Assembly (NCBI GenBank): GCA_014706295.1
Contig: JACSVZ010000012.1
Span: 15,414,080 to 15,478,079, forward strand
Source: Lycocorax pyrrhopterus obiensis
Lineage: Eukaryota; Chordata; Aves; Passeriformes; Paradisaeidae
DNA length: 64,000 nt
Direction of reading: 5' to 3'
The translations under genes were made by a program, and so were the position numbers. Under the pieces are notes generated by a model. It did no database searches. It was given only the letters and a program-made list of their open reading frames with translations, and was not told where the DNA came from. This document shows, piece by piece, positions 12,101 through 23,084 of the stretch; positions within the stretch are counted from its first letter, which is position 1; every line of letters starts with the position of its first letter.

Positions 12101-14963
12101 AAGCTGTGCCAGGGGAGATTTAGATTGGCCATTGGGAGAATTCCTTCATGGAAAGGGTGGTCACGGGCACAGCTGCCCAGGGCAGTGGTGGAATCCCCAT
12201 CGCTGGGGGAATTGAGAGCCATGTGGATGTGGGACTCGGGGCATGGGTCAGTGGTGGCCTTGGCAGTGGTGGGGAACAGTTGGACTTGATCTGAGAGGGC
12301 TTTGCTAACCTTAAAAACTCCACGATTCTACATTGATGGAAAACTCATTGAAATACTGAGTAAGAGAAACCCAGGTGCACATTGCTTTCAAGGGAACTTA
12401 GATTTTTCATGTCTTTTTGAGGATACCACAAGTGTTGTATCCTGTTTGTGCACCTGATCCAACAGGAGCTTGTATTTCACAGACCTCACTGTTTTCAGTC
12501 ATCTTGATAAAACAGTTTTTTCTGTTTTGAACAGGTAAAGGACCTCTAAAAGATTACTACAATGGACTGATCCAAAAACTGCACTTTAAGCATATCCAGA
12601 TTTGTACACCATGGCTGGAAGCTGAGGATTACCCTCTTCTACTTGGTAAACAGTGGGTGATGTAATAGGCTTGAGGATGTGTGGGAAACAACTTGGCACA
12701 GTGGCAGGGGGCTGATGCAGCCTGTGCACAGAACTCGGGAGAATATAGTCAGGAATGTTGCTGGTTAGTGGCAGGATATTCATGGATTTGACTCATTCCA
12801 GCAAAGTTGCTAAATTCCTCTGGCTAGCTTTTCCCTGTTTTCCCAAGAAGCAGCTGTGTTGCTGTTTCAGCCTGTTCTTTGCACTCTTTGTTTCTTCCAA
12901 CTGTGCTGAAATACAGGTGCCTGTGCATGTTCTGCTTTACTTTCAGGGTCACTCCAGTAAATGAAACGAAAAAGTTGTTGGCTGAGCAACCAAAAGTAGC
13001 TGAAATTCTAAATTAACATGTCATTGGAATGTTATTCCCTCAGTATCTTCATTGTAACAGCATAAAGTGGGAGTAATAAAGTAATAAAATACATATTCAG
13101 TATGATCTTCCTTCTGCAGGGTTAGAGCCTGACAATTTATGTGGCTGTAAAACACTGTTTATTTGGTCCTTTTCAGATAATGAACATAATGGCTGTAAAA
13201 TCACACTGTAATTCCTGTTTTGAGCTGACTTCAACTGGGAGAGGTCACTAGTGAGCCATGCAGTGTATCCTGATTGGATTGTGGTGGGGTTTTCCTTTAC
13301 TTACCCATTTTTAGCAGATTAAGAGGCAGAAAGGCTGTTTTAAGATACATAAAACTTCAAAATCCCTTTAATTTAACATGCACTCACTGATTACTTTTCT
13401 AAAACATGACTAATTTGAGTCACAAAACATCCTGTGCTTTATTTTTTGCCCTGATTGCTTGAAATTGTGTCAGTCTGGGTAGTTGAAGGCTTCACTTGCA
13501 CCATCCAGAGCAGCACAGAAATAAAGGTTTGCAGGGGGACAGAGGAGCTCCTTTCAGAGAGTTCAGGCTCTGCTGTGTTTGTTTTTCAGGCTCAGCAGAC
13601 CTGGGGGTGTGTCTCCATAAATCCTCCAGTGGTTTGGATTTACCCATGAAGGTGGTGGATATGTTTGGCTGCTGTTTACCTGTGTGTGCAATACATTTTG
13701 AATGGTAAGAGCTTATTCTGTTACAGCTCAAGGGAATCACATAAACAATATTCTTACAAAGCCGGAGTTCAGCAGCTACTGCAGGAATTAAATGAGATTC
13801 CTGAGATTAAATGAGATATTATGCCATTTTTAAAATTCAAGAAGATAGAAATCAAGGTTGTTTTAAGTTTAAAAATTAATACTAGTTTCTACAAAATTGG
13901 GAGCATTTAATGCAACCACTTGCCTTAAAAAAGTCTCTGTATTCCTTTGTTTCCAAATATTTAATTTTTAAAAAGGCTTTCTTCTGCATAGGCACATCTG
14001 TTCAGTGAAAGGCTGAGTGTGTGCACAGGCATTCTTGGAATTTATGGTCCTTTGGGAAAACAGTAGCTTTACAAAAGGAGATAAATTCTCTGTGAAGATT
14101 TCATGATGGATCATGGACAGATTTTCCTTGTGGGTTAGTTTTAAAGTAGATTACTGCCCTGGTTTTTAATGGATGTCCAGATGAGTGGCACAAAGACAGA
14201 ATGAGGGCCCTTTGGTACAGTTGTGGTAGATTTAGTCTGACATAGAAAGGAGAAGCAGCCTTTAACTGTTTAAAACTGCCTGTTTAATTCCTTTCTGTCA
14301 GGTGTGGAGCTTGTGACATCTGGGACCATAATGATACAGATATCCTGGTTTGGTCCCTTTGGATGTCACTGTGCAACATTTTAAATGTCCCACTCACTGC
14401 TTTTTGCCTCAGTTTTCCTTCTGTGACTTTTTTTCACAGTTTACATGAACTGGTGAAACACAACGAGAACGGTCTGATATTCAGGGACTCGAAGGAACTC
14501 GCAGAACAACTGAAGGTAAAGGGCTCTGACTGATTTCTTTCCTCCCAGAAATAACCCCAGAGGCGCCACTGTGTGAGCAGAGCATCACCTGTGTGTTTTG
14601 CTTTCTCACAAGGTACTGCTTGGCCTGCTGAGCATGGTTTGCCTCACTTCTGTTTAATTGTGAATCTGAAGCTGGCAAAAGCATTTCAGATACTGTCCTT
14701 GTTCTCTCTTTGTGGGGCCAGACCCCAGAACTGCAGTTGTAGTTGAGGGTTAACACTGGGGAGGCTGGAATGAGCCTGAAATGGAACATGATGGTTATTT
14801 CTCTGTGGTTTTGCTTTTTAAATTACAGATGCTTTTCTTGGAATTCCCTACCCTGGAAGGGAAACTTCACAGCTTCCGAGAGAACCTGCGAGTGTCCCAG
14901 CAGCTGCGCTGGGACGAGAGCTGGGACCAGATCGTCCTTCCCTTGCTGGGGAACAAGGAATGA
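5623..14963 (+). CDS. ALG1: ALG1, chitobiosyldiphosphodolichol beta-mannosyltransferase (13 exons, complete)
   Basis: ALG1 (GT33) adds the first mannose from GDP-Man to GlcNAc2-PP-dolichol on the cytosolic face of the ER, the first mannosylation of the N-glycan precursor. Coding exons: 5623-5851, 5927-6004, 7226-7329, 7801-7949, 8443-8532, 9185-9295, 10153-10268, 11150-11188, 11765-11824, 12535-12645, 13590-13704, 14440-14515, 14829-14963. They sum to 1413 nt, giving 470 aa (human about 464), and all phases join without a frameshift. An N-terminal membrane anchor spans about residues 13-31. [18 protein letters not shown] follows, then [10 protein letters not shown] at 138 onward, IDWHNYGY at 161-168, VYDKP-like [21 protein letters not shown], and the donor-site segment [15 protein letters not shown] at 375-389. 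The start is the first in-frame ATG and has a strong context. The donors after exons 4, 7 and 8 are weak (gtttgt, gttggg, gttggt). The gene is tail-to-tail with EEF2KMT. Confidence 0.97.
6252..6422 (+). mobile_element. CR1 LINE 3' fragment in ALG1 intron 2
   Basis: Contains 'tggcagtgtccaaggccagg', 'gcaacctgggatagtggg' and 'aaggtcccttccagccc', then a short degenerate tail. It is in the same orientation as the host gene. Confidence 0.9.
6491..7112 (-). mobile_element. CR1 LINE fragment, longer, in ALG1 intron 2
   Basis: The minus strand reads from the end of the CR1 reverse-transcriptase ORF (block equivalent to ttggagatggcacctagttg) through the 3' UTR to an octamer tail at 6491-6515. It is more divergent from the short CR1 copies and resembles the copies at 12085 and 52583. 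It lies opposite to the gene and opposite to the neighbouring CR1 at 6252. Confidence 0.88.
10580..10684 (+). mobile_element. CR1 LINE 3' tail in ALG1 intron 7
   Basis: About 100 bp with 'agtggaaggtgtctctgccc', 'gatgagctttaaggtccc' and a degenerate tail 'gtgattccgtgac'. Confidence 0.8.
12085..12335 (+). mobile_element. CR1 LINE 3' fragment in ALG1 intron 9
   Basis: Contains 'gtgccaggggagatttagat', 'cagctgcccagggcagtggt', 'gtcagtggtggccttggcag' and 'gttggacttgatctgagagg'. It belongs to the same subtype as the copies at 6491-7112 and 52583-52960. Confidence 0.88.
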
Positions 14964-15021
14964 CTGGGGGAGGGAGGCTGTCAAATACATTCCTGCAGCT
15001 GCAGAGATTTGGGAAACAGTG

Positions 15022-15027
15022 AATAAA
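15022..15027 (+). terminator. ALG1: ALG1 polyadenylation signal AATAAA
   Basis: A canonical AATAAA lies 59 bp after the ALG1 stop codon and is followed within 40 bp by T- and GT-containing sequence. The 3' UTR would be very short. Confidence 0.7.
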
Positions 15028-16850
15028 CACTTTGTATTGTCTGCACTTACAGTTTCTAACTCCTTCCTCTTGGCACGGGGTTCTCACACTCTTCCTTTAC
15101 AATTTCAGCTTTCTGGGTAAGAGGTGCTGAAGGTGCTGAGGCTGTTTGTTGTGTGGGAACCTGTGCTGCTTGAAGGTCCCTTTTTGATGAAGATCCTTGA
15201 ATACAGATAGAAACTCTTACCAGCTTTACCTCCTGTACAGTCACCACTTTAGTAGGTGATTTGGATATGGGGTTTTTGGTGTATGGCAGATGCTTTTCAT
15301 TTGAGTTGTTTCATTTCAGCTGGTCAACTCGATGATCTTGGAGGTCTTTTCCAGCCTAAATGATTCTGTGATTTACCAGTTAATTGCCCAAGCACTGAAT
15401 ATCCTCCTGTGTGGTTTTATTGAGGCAGAGCCATTTTGTTTCCAAGTTGTTTTTCCTTCTGACAGTGTGTGCAGGAGTGTGGAAGCACAGCACTGGTGTG
15501 TGACAGCTTTACTGGGCACTTAGAGGAAAGCAGAGCTTGCAGTGAGTGTTCTCCTTGTACTCTGAAATGAATGTGCCCATTTACCTTGGGAAAAAACATA
15601 AAATTTATCTCTTTGAACAGATGAACGGAAAAGGGAAAAATAAACCCAAAATATATGACTAAAGTATGTATAACTTAATCCAAAGGCACTTTGCTTTGTG
15701 AGTGCTTACTCAGGTACAGCCTTCAGCTTTTTATTAAGCTCAGTATTCACATGCAAGCCTCAGGCTTACAAGATTTTTTTCATCGCCTTTTTGGTGATAA
15801 AAAAGATGTCAGTCACTGAAGGAGTAAATGTGCTTGGTTTGGACTGTATTTAGTGCTCCTCAGAGCTCCTGCTTCAGGGTGGGAGGTGAGGACAGTGGGT
15901 TCTGCACCAGCAGTTCTAAACTCTGACTGAGCAACCATTGAATATCTGCTTTTGTCAAAAGGGAAAAAGTGAAAATAAAGAGTCAAGTTGCTTTACTGCA
16001 GGAATTTGGCAAAACCTCCAGCTTATTGATTGAAGAATGATCCACAAAGATTTATTTACCAATTTTTTTAGTGGTTTTTTTTTCTGTTTTCAGTCAAAAT
16101 CCTGTCTGGGGGGGTTGGCCATTCCTGTGCACATGGAGGTAAATTAGGCACTTCTCTAATTAAACAGTAATGCCAAAAGCTTTAGAGAGGTTTCATCTTC
16201 CTATAATAGAACTTTTTAGATCCAAAATGAGCTCTGTACAGAACCTTTGATTTGAATTTTGTGTAAGGGGAGATAAAGGAGCTCCTGTGTGGGCTGCCAG
16301 TTTGCGTTTACTCTAGAAAAAACACCTTTGAGCTCTTTCTTTTTGAGGTCAGGGAACCAAAACCTGGGCTGGGGTTCTTTCTGCTTGATCCCAGCAGTCA
16401 TGGTCTCCTTTAGCTTGAAGAATAAGAAGATTCTTCAGGTTTCAAGTTAGGTATCATCAGTTTTCTCTCCATTGCTACGGAAGGAGGAGCTTGAAGGTGT
16501 TTTTCATTTCCTTTTAAGTAGCTTTTAATAGAGACAATGAAGTCAAAAGAGGAAAATGAGCAGCACTTTGATTTTTCTGCTTCAGGACCAATGCTGCCCA
16601 ACAGGAGAATGATTAATGGATGATGGAAAGTTTCAGAGCAGGTGGTGAGCTCAGTCCTTCCTCCTTGCAGAACACCTGGAGCAGTGCTATGGAGTCTGAT
16701 TCCTTTTTCATTCCCAGCAGCCACTGTGGAAGTGGCAGTCCTTATGTGAGAGAAAGGGACATCAGTTCTGACTTGTCATCACTGCAGAGTAAAGATGCAC
16801 CTGATTTACAGCAGAGTTATCCTGGACACAAGTGCAGGTATTGGTCACTG
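15028..16850. other. Intergenic stretch between the 3' ends of ALG1 and EEF2KMT
   Basis: Contains one CR1 tail remnant (15322-15376) and otherwise unique-looking AT-rich DNA. Open frames at 16410-16724 (-) and 16620-16874 (+) overlap each other and have no recognisable domain. No RNA gene was seen. Part of this may be alternative 3' UTR of either neighbour. Confidence 0.55.
15322..15376 (+). mobile_element. CR1 LINE extreme 3' tail
   Basis: Contains 'caactcgatgatcttggagg', 'tcttttccagcctaaatgat' and a tail. Only about 55 bp remain. Confidence 0.7.
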
Positions 16851-16856
16851 TTTATT
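16851..16856 (-). terminator. EEF2KMT: Candidate EEF2KMT polyadenylation signal
   Basis: TTTATT on the plus strand reads AATAAA on the minus strand, about 460 bp downstream of the EEF2KMT stop codon. Other AATAAA strings lie further downstream, so use of this one is inferred. Confidence 0.4.
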
Positions 16857-17317
16857 GGGGAATTTTTAAGATAACCCAAACTGCAAGTATGTACAGACAA
16901 GTATAAAAGACCAGAGCAGACAATTAGAGCTGGTTTTGATATCAAAATCCATTGATCACTGTGAACCATTGTTTTGCTCCTTTGTCTGTGTGAGATCCTC
17001 ATCCTGTGATCCTGCAGGTTGCCCCCAACACTTACAAATCATAACACAGTTGGAAAAAAAACCCCACTTGAATTCTGTTGTCTTCTACAGAATCCAAGTG
17101 ACGTGTGACTGGGGCTTTTTGGTTTCTGTCGCTTGGGGTTCACTCACTTCCCAAGGGCAGCAGCAGGCTTGGATCCATGCTGGGAATTACAGGAAGGAAG
17201 AACTCCATGTGTGCATATGTACAGTTGTATCCTCAGAACCTCTTGTTTCCAGAATTCAGGATAATCTTGTTACAAGGCTGAGACAGCTCCTCAAAATTCC
17301 AATTCTATTTGCCAAGC

Positions 17318-20300
17318 CTATATAAATAGCTGTAGAATAGTTATATCTGGCTGCACATCACAGAGAAAATTACAGCTGCTGTGGGCTGGAATCATCTGCC
17401 ACCTGATCCCAACTTTATCTGTGAAGAGAAACACTGGGAATCATATTTATGCTTAATAAAATGAAGAGCAAAAGTTGCATGACCAGTTCTGTAAGAAGAG
17501 ATTTTTAGCATGCTGTGATCTACAGGCAAATGTTTATGAGTGTTTTTTTTTAAATCCCATTAATGCCTCTGCTGAACACTCAGTGTCACTTGTGAATTAC
17601 CCAGAATTTCACAGAATACCCTGAGTTGAAGGAACCCACAAGGATCATCAGGTGCAGTTGCTGAACACCAGCTGAGCAGCAAAGAGACCGCAAAGAGACA
17701 GGCTTTAGAAGTGTATATGAAGAAAAATCCCCAAATCCCTATTTTATTTAATCTCTAGTTGGAGCTTTTAACCCTCACAGAACAGGTAAGATAAGATAAA
17801 GGGTTCAGGCTGCATCTCAGGTGTTATCACTGTGCAGTGCAGCACAGATGGCTCCCTCCTTTAAGCTTAAACCTTTTTTTACTTTCCTATTGGCACCAGA
17901 TTTACAAATCATCCCTTACAGATGTGAGCTGTGATAGCCAGGATATACCTAAAGGTGAGTTCCAAGCTCCTGATCAGATCCATGTTGAAAAGCTACTGCT
18001 CTTAAATGCAGCTCTAGGATAAGATCCTGCTCTTGGACAATGCTCCTCACCAACAAATGCTCCTGCTCCTCTACCACAGAACAAATAATGGGCAAAGAGG
18101 CAAAAAGGCAAAACTATTGAACACTGGATGGAACAGGCACCCACCCAGCTCAGCCTGGAACAGCTGATACGTGGCTGGATTTCGGATTGTGAAGGCAATG
18201 AACACCTTAGGAGCTTTTGTGTCTACTCTGGAGGTGGAGAGTTTCTGTAGCATCCCAATGAGGGCTAAAATTATCTCAGGATCATACACCACATCTACAA
18301 AAAACCAAAAGAAACATACAATATTTATTGAGAATTGAGCAAAAACCAGAATAAAAACTGCAAAGCAGAAATACAATCTTCACAGTACGGGAGAATATTG
18401 ATATTTTATGTGCTATGCCCTCATCACTGAAAATCAGTGCTCCTTTTTGTAAATGGATTGGCAGATATTTTATTTAAGCCCATCCTAAGGGAGGCAGCAG
18501 AACCACTGAGTGTTGGAGCTCTCTGTTCCCACTGCCCTTGGCAGAACAAACCTGCCTTGTTAAAAATGAGTGGTTTAGAGGCTGATGCCAAGGACTTGCA
18601 GCAGTTTTCATCTGGAGGCATTCCCTGGAGAGCAGAAATGGTGGTGAGAGTGAGCACTGAGGTGGGGGAATGCTGATACTCAGAGGGGTTGTTTACTACA
18701 CAGAGGTGTCCAGGTGTGTGTGCCACTGCAGGTACTTGTGCTGCAGTGTGACAAGGGCACATCCTGCTGTAATGAGTAAGAACAAACAGCAGAGAGATGT
18801 CAGTCCCCCTCAGTTCTTGCCTTCAGAGTCCAGCTGGGGCTGGTCTGGGCACTGAGCAACGTCACTGGCATTAGATACCCTGCAGTGACCTCATTTTATA
18901 CAATTCCCATTCACTGCATCCTGTGATACCTTGGATGACAAAGTCATTTTTCCATCTTGATTCTCAGGTTTTTCTTTGCAAGGCTCCAAATGAGGGTGTA
19001 AGACCTACAGCTGAGACATTCTGCTCTCACCAGGTATCACTGCTATTGTTCTACTGTCACTACATTTTCCATGATTAGATTTTTTATAAAACTCTCTCCA
19101 AATTTATACACAGACAAGTCCAAAAAAGGTCTGTATGTAGTTGTTTTTTTGATTCTGCTATGCTTCAGGAGGCTGCCAGGGTTGCTGAGCCCTGCCCATC
19201 CCTGCTCCCCCTGAGTGTGTGCAGTACCTGCTGCAATGACGACGTCAGCTCTGAGACCCAGCAGTTGTTTTTCTGTCACTGAGCCCCAGTCAAGCTCAGC
19301 AACAATCACTTTTGGGTTTTGGCAGTTCTCTCCTTCCACCTCCTGTCCTTGGGACTCTGTTTGGATGCTCCAGGTCCCGCCAGGCTCCGGGATGAAGCCG
19401 TTCAGCTGGATGTTTTCTCCCAGCTGTCTGAGAACACGGGGGTGGCAGTCACTAAATATGAATGTCCTGGGCTGGCAGGTCTTGCAGATGGCAATTCCAG
19501 TGAAACCAATCCCACTCCCTAATTCCAGGATTGTCCTGAAGGGTAACGGAGTAAAAAGTACTATCAGGACTCTGCATTGAGCTGGAAATCAAAATATTCA
19601 AAATATAATTAAAGGTAAAATCAGTTCCAGATAATTACAACAATTTTTGAGTGAACCATCCACAATCTAACCTTTGTCCCAAGCAACTGGAGAGTTGGGA
19701 ATAACTGAGGGTGGAATTGTCAGCACAAAATTAATTAGCTGAAATGCTGATTTCTGTAAGGCACAAAGCATTCCCACCACAGGGATGAGAGACGTTACCC
19801 CCTGGCTTCAGCCATCTGCAGCACAGTTGTTTCACCTGAGCTGGCTCTCCAGTTTTCAGTCAGTGGGGAGAAACACACACTGAGCAGCACAGTTCCTTCC
19901 CCTGTGAGCTTAATTATTATTAAATTATCTTTCCTCCTAAGTCCTTGTTCCTCTTGACTGCTTATAAATAAAGTGGAGAGGATGTGATCAGAGCTGCACA
20001 CTGATCATCTAACGTAGATAATCCTTGGTGAAGCCCATCGTGGAGCGAAGGTCATTAGTCAAATTACTGAAAACTGAACAGCCACCCTCACAGAGCAGGT
20101 CAGACTGCACAGTGCAAGGGTTTCATCCTAAACCATGCCTTGACAGGTCCTGTCCTGGCTTAAAGTTTGACTGCTGCAGAACAGACAAGAGCAGCAATTG
20201 CTCAGCAGCAAAAAGGTGTAATTTCAGTTATTTTGGGTGTACAGTCTGTTATTAAATATTTGTTATTAAATTACAGCTGTGTAGCTCACAGTATCAGAAG

Positions 20301-22277
20301 GCTGAAGCCCCTCTGCTCTGAGCCAGGCTGGGAGAGCTGGGGGTGTTCACCTGGAGAGGAGAAGGTTCCAGGGACACCTCAGAGCCCCTTCCAGTGCCTA
20401 AAGTGGCTCCAGGAGAGCTGGAGAGGAACTGGGGACAAGGGATGGAGGGACAGGACACAGGCAATGGTTTCAGACTGAGAGAGGGCAGGGTTAGATGGAA
20501 TATTGGGAAGGAATTGTTCCCTGGGAGGCCCTGGCACAGGGTGCCCAGAGAAGCTGTGGCTGCCCCTGGATCCCTGGCAGTGTCCAAGGCCAGGTTGGAG
20601 GGAGCTTGGAGCACCCTGGGATAGTAGAAGGTGTCCCTGCCCATGGCACGGGGTGGAACAATGTCCCTTCCAACCCAAACCATGCTGTGATCCTCCATGA
20701 ATGAACACGTCTTTCCCCATGACTCCAGCCCTGCTGCTGCCATACCTGTCCCTGAACACCCCGGGGTTCTCCAGTGCCCAATGGGCCAGGTGCAGAGCAG
20801 CCTCCCACGTAACGAGCCCCGTGGTGCCCCCGGAGATCAGCGCTGTGCTCTCAGAGAGGCTCACACAGTCCCCCGTGGGCTGCAGGACACGAGAAGGCAA
20901 AGGTGGATCAGCACAGACCACGGGTTTAGAGTTTACAATCAACAGCAGCACCTGAAAAAAGGCAGGAAGCACTCCAGGCTTCAGGGTGGGTGTTTTTAAA
21001 GCCAATTATTGCTTAGTTTGAGTGAGTAAATGTTTAGAACAGTGCAGTGTCAGTGTTTACCAGTAAGTAGTTTTTGTAACAGTGAGTAGATTCTCCTTCT
21101 TTTAGAACATCTGCCAGTGCATCGTAGAGTTCATCCAGGGGTTCAGCTGCCGTGGATTCGTGCTGTGGGGAGGAGAACAGGGCAGATCTGGGCATCACAT
21201 TGTCATGAAACAGAAAACAGCTGCACTCTAAGCCCCATTTTAATACATTGTATTTACATGGAATGCTGTGGTTGGTTATTACATGAGGTATTTTCAAGGA
21301 AAAGAAAGAGAAAAATGAGTGCAAAATAAGCTGAAAAGCAAGAAGTACCTTTTTGATGAGCTCAGTCAGGAAGCACCTCCTGTACTTGGCTGAAGGGGGA
21401 TATTTCACACACAGAGGGTGAAGAATTGTCTAAAATGAGAACAGCCATGGAAACCAATTATACAGGGGAGGGTTTAGGAAAGTCACTAAGGGCCAGAGAA
21501 GGACCATTAATTGGCTCTGGGTGCCATGAAATGCACTGGGATTTAGTCTGTACAAGAGATGCTAAACCAGAAATTGAAATTGGATGATTTCTGACTGGTT
21601 TGTGAGTTTACAGATCTGCGGCCACAAATTTCTTACTTTTTATGGCAACAAAAATCTCCCTTTTCAAAAGAGTAAAGAGGAAAATGGAGTGTAAATAATC
21701 CAATTTACTCTCCCTCTTCTTTTGCTCTTCTCTTCCTTCTTTCCTTTTTGGTTTGCTGCCTGATCTGTGACCTCCCATCCCCAGGGACAGTTTAGGCACC
21801 ACCATTCCCTGTATCCCCGAATATCCAGGAGCGGCTGCACTGACTGTGCCATTCAGTGCTCTGGCACGCGGGTCTCAACTTTGATCTAAGAACACCCAAA
21901 TACCAGGTAGAGAAGGAAATGTGCAGTTCTGTAGGGCCCAACGAAACACTGCGACACCGGGTCACCGATCCCTGTATTCGTGAGCAATCCCGGCGGCTTT
22001 GGGACACGCGGTGGCACCGCGCCTTGGTGGCACGGGGGGTGACTCCGAGCTGTCCCTCACCTTGTGCAGAATATCCGCGAGCAGCGCGGAGTCAGGCGCA
22101 GTCCGCAGGCTTTGTTCGAGCTCCTAAAACAGGATAAATAAATAAATAAACAACGACGCGGTGCCGCTTCCCCCCCGCCCGGCCCCCCCGTACCGGCCAG
22201 GGCAGCGAGCGGAGCGGCCGCGCCGCCAGGAACCGGCGCTGGAACCGCAGCGCCAGCCCCGGCCGCGGCTCCGCCAT
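17318..22277 (-). CDS. EEF2KMT: EEF2KMT (FAM86 family), eEF2 lysine methyltransferase (8 exons, complete)
   Basis: This is a seven-beta-strand SAM-dependent methyltransferase that trimethylates a lysine of elongation factor 2 in the cytosol. Coding exons in transcript order: 22277-22194, 22123-22061, 21429-21349, 21162-21061, 20879-20746, 19535-19228, 18294-18145, 17418-17318. They total 1023 nt, giving 340 aa (human 330), with all phases consistent. The N-terminus has FQRRFLAARPLRSLPW. Exon 3 has KYPPSAKYRRCFLTELIKK, exon 4 has EPLDELYDALADVLKE, and exon 5 has VSLSESTALISGGTTGLVTW. SAM motif I LELGSGIGFTG is at about 158-168, followed by FIFSDCHPRVL, AELDW and DVVIAADVVYDPE at about 252-264. 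The last exon keeps GIRW but then diverges from the mammalian C-terminus, and exon 6 carries an extra stretch of about 15 residues before VIVAELDW. The gene is convergent with ALG1 and divergent from NDUFB6. Confidence 0.95.
17605..17662 (-). mobile_element. CR1 LINE 3' tail remnant in EEF2KMT intron 7
   Basis: The minus strand reads the CR1 terminal block for the 'gatgatccttgtgggttcct' subtype, then a tail (ttcacagaat on plus). It is short and diverged. Confidence 0.65.
20298..20702 (+). mobile_element. CR1 LINE 3' fragment in EEF2KMT intron 5
   Basis: About 400 bp starting at 'gcccctctgctctgagccag', through 'gagctgggggtgttcacctg', 'gaaggaattgttccctggg', 'gtgcccagagaagctgtggc' and 'gtcccttccaacccaaacc', to a tail. 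It lies antisense to EEF2KMT and resembles the copies at 23920 and 29598. Confidence 0.93.
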
Positions 22278-22370
22278 GGCCCCGCAGCGCACGGCCGGGC
22301 AGGCCGCGACTCCCCGGCCTCGCCTGGCGCAGACCCCGGAGGAGGAGCCGCCCAGAAGGCGGAGCGGGAC

Positions 22371-22397
22371 CGCCCGACGGGGGCTCGAACCAGGGAA
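22371..22397 (-). repeat. Partial duplicate of a tRNA 3' end (T arm plus acceptor-like segment)
   Basis: Directly 3' of the tRNA-like sequence at 22398-22468, a second T-arm/B-box match appears (GGTTCGAGCCC on minus, 22391-22381), followed by an acceptor-like TCGGGCG. There is no matching D arm or anticodon arm, so it looks like a tandem duplication of only the 3' part. Confidence 0.4.
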
Positions 22398-22468
22398 CGC
22401 CTGAGCGGGGGCTCGAACCCGGGACCCCCGGGACACGGCCGGTGCTCCCCCGCCTGAGCCGCCCAGGC
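22398..22468 (-). pseudogene. tRNA-Lys-like sequence in the EEF2KMT promoter
   Basis: The minus strand folds by eye as a cloverleaf. A 7-bp acceptor stem GCCTGGG/CTCAGGC has one G-T pair. The D arm is GCTC-AGGCGGGG-GAGC. A reduced 4-bp anticodon stem CCGG/CCGG encloses CCGTGTC. The variable loop is GGGTC, the T arm has loop TTCGAGC with one mismatch, and the discriminator is G. Acceptor, variable loop and T arm resemble vertebrate tRNA-Lys, but the anticodon-position triplet is GTG, position 33 is C instead of T, and no oligo-T terminator follows. It is probably a degenerate tRNA gene or tRNA-derived sequence, about 120 bp upstream of the EEF2KMT start. A chance GC-rich match is possible but unlikely given all four arms. 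Confidence 0.5.
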
Positions 22469-22555
22469 CGGCAGGGGGCGCCACGCCCCCGCTTGGGCCG
22501 GGCCCGGGCTGGGCCTGAGCCGGGCAGGGACCGAGTGGGAACACCGGGATCAGGG

Positions 22556-22741
22556 GGATCCTGAGATCAGGGAATCACTGGGAGCGGGAAACATGGAATC
22601 ATTGCATCATGGAATCACTGGGATCATAAGAATCATGGAAATACGAAATCATGGAAACACTGCAATTGTGGAATCATTGGAATCATGGAAACACAGAATC
22701 ACAGAATATGGGAATAATGGAATCATTGGGATCATGGAATG
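22556..22741 (-). repeat. Expanded CR1 3'-tail microsatellite array
   Basis: About 185 bp of degenerate 8-12 bp units of the type tcatggaa, tcattgga and tcacagaat is joined to the 3' end of the CR1 copy at 22742-23062. CR1 tails elsewhere in the window have one to three units. This one has roughly twenty, with point variation between units. Confidence 0.8.
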
Positions 22742-23062
22742 GTTTGGCTGGGAAGGGTCATTACAGACCATCCCATCCCACCCCTGCCATGGGCAGGGAC
22801 ACCTTCCACTGTCCCAGGCCACTCCAAGCCCCATCCAGCCTGGCCTTGGGCACTTCCAGGGATCCAGGGGCAGCCACAGCTTCTCTGGGCACCCTATGCC
22901 AGGGCCTCCCCACCCTCCCAGGGAACAATTCCTTCCCAATATCCCATCTATCCCTGCCCTGTGGCACTGGGAAGCCGTTCCCCCTTGTCCTGTCCCTCCA
23001 TGCTGCTGCAAATAGACGTGCCGCATCTTTCCCGTCAGTTCCCTTCAGGCACTGGAGGAGGC
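22742..23062 (-). mobile_element. CR1 LINE 3' fragment between the EEF2KMT and NDUFB6 promoters
   Basis: The minus strand reads 'gggatattgggaaggaattg', 'gtgcccagagaagctgtggc' and the terminal block, followed by the expanded tail array. It occupies most of the 1,048-bp gap between two divergent start codons. Confidence 0.93.
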
Positions 23063-23084
23063 CACAGTTAAGCCACCCTGAGCT

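Larger units (their letters stand above)
21955..22545 (-). promoter_or_regulatory. EEF2KMT: CpG-island promoter of EEF2KMT
   Basis: GC-rich, CpG-dense sequence covers exons 1 and 2 and about 270 bp upstream of the start codon at 22277. No TATA box was seen. A tRNA-like sequence and a partial copy of it are embedded at 22371-22468. Confidence 0.7.

Noticed and set aside
16410..16874. Opposed open frames 16410-16724 (-) and 16620-16874 (+) as candidate exons
   Set aside because: They overlap each other, lack clean splice sites and show no recognised domain.
18071..18376. Read-through of EEF2KMT exon 7 to a stop near 18071 as the natural C-terminus
   Set aside because: A donor at 18145/18144 joins in phase to 17418-17318, which restores the family GIRW motif and a stop. 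The read-through tail has no family similarity.
20379..21005. 208-codon minus-strand frame in EEF2KMT
   Set aside because: The part at 20746-20879 is genuine exon 5, but the rest reads into the intron and the antisense CR1 copy. The donor at 20745 ends the exon.
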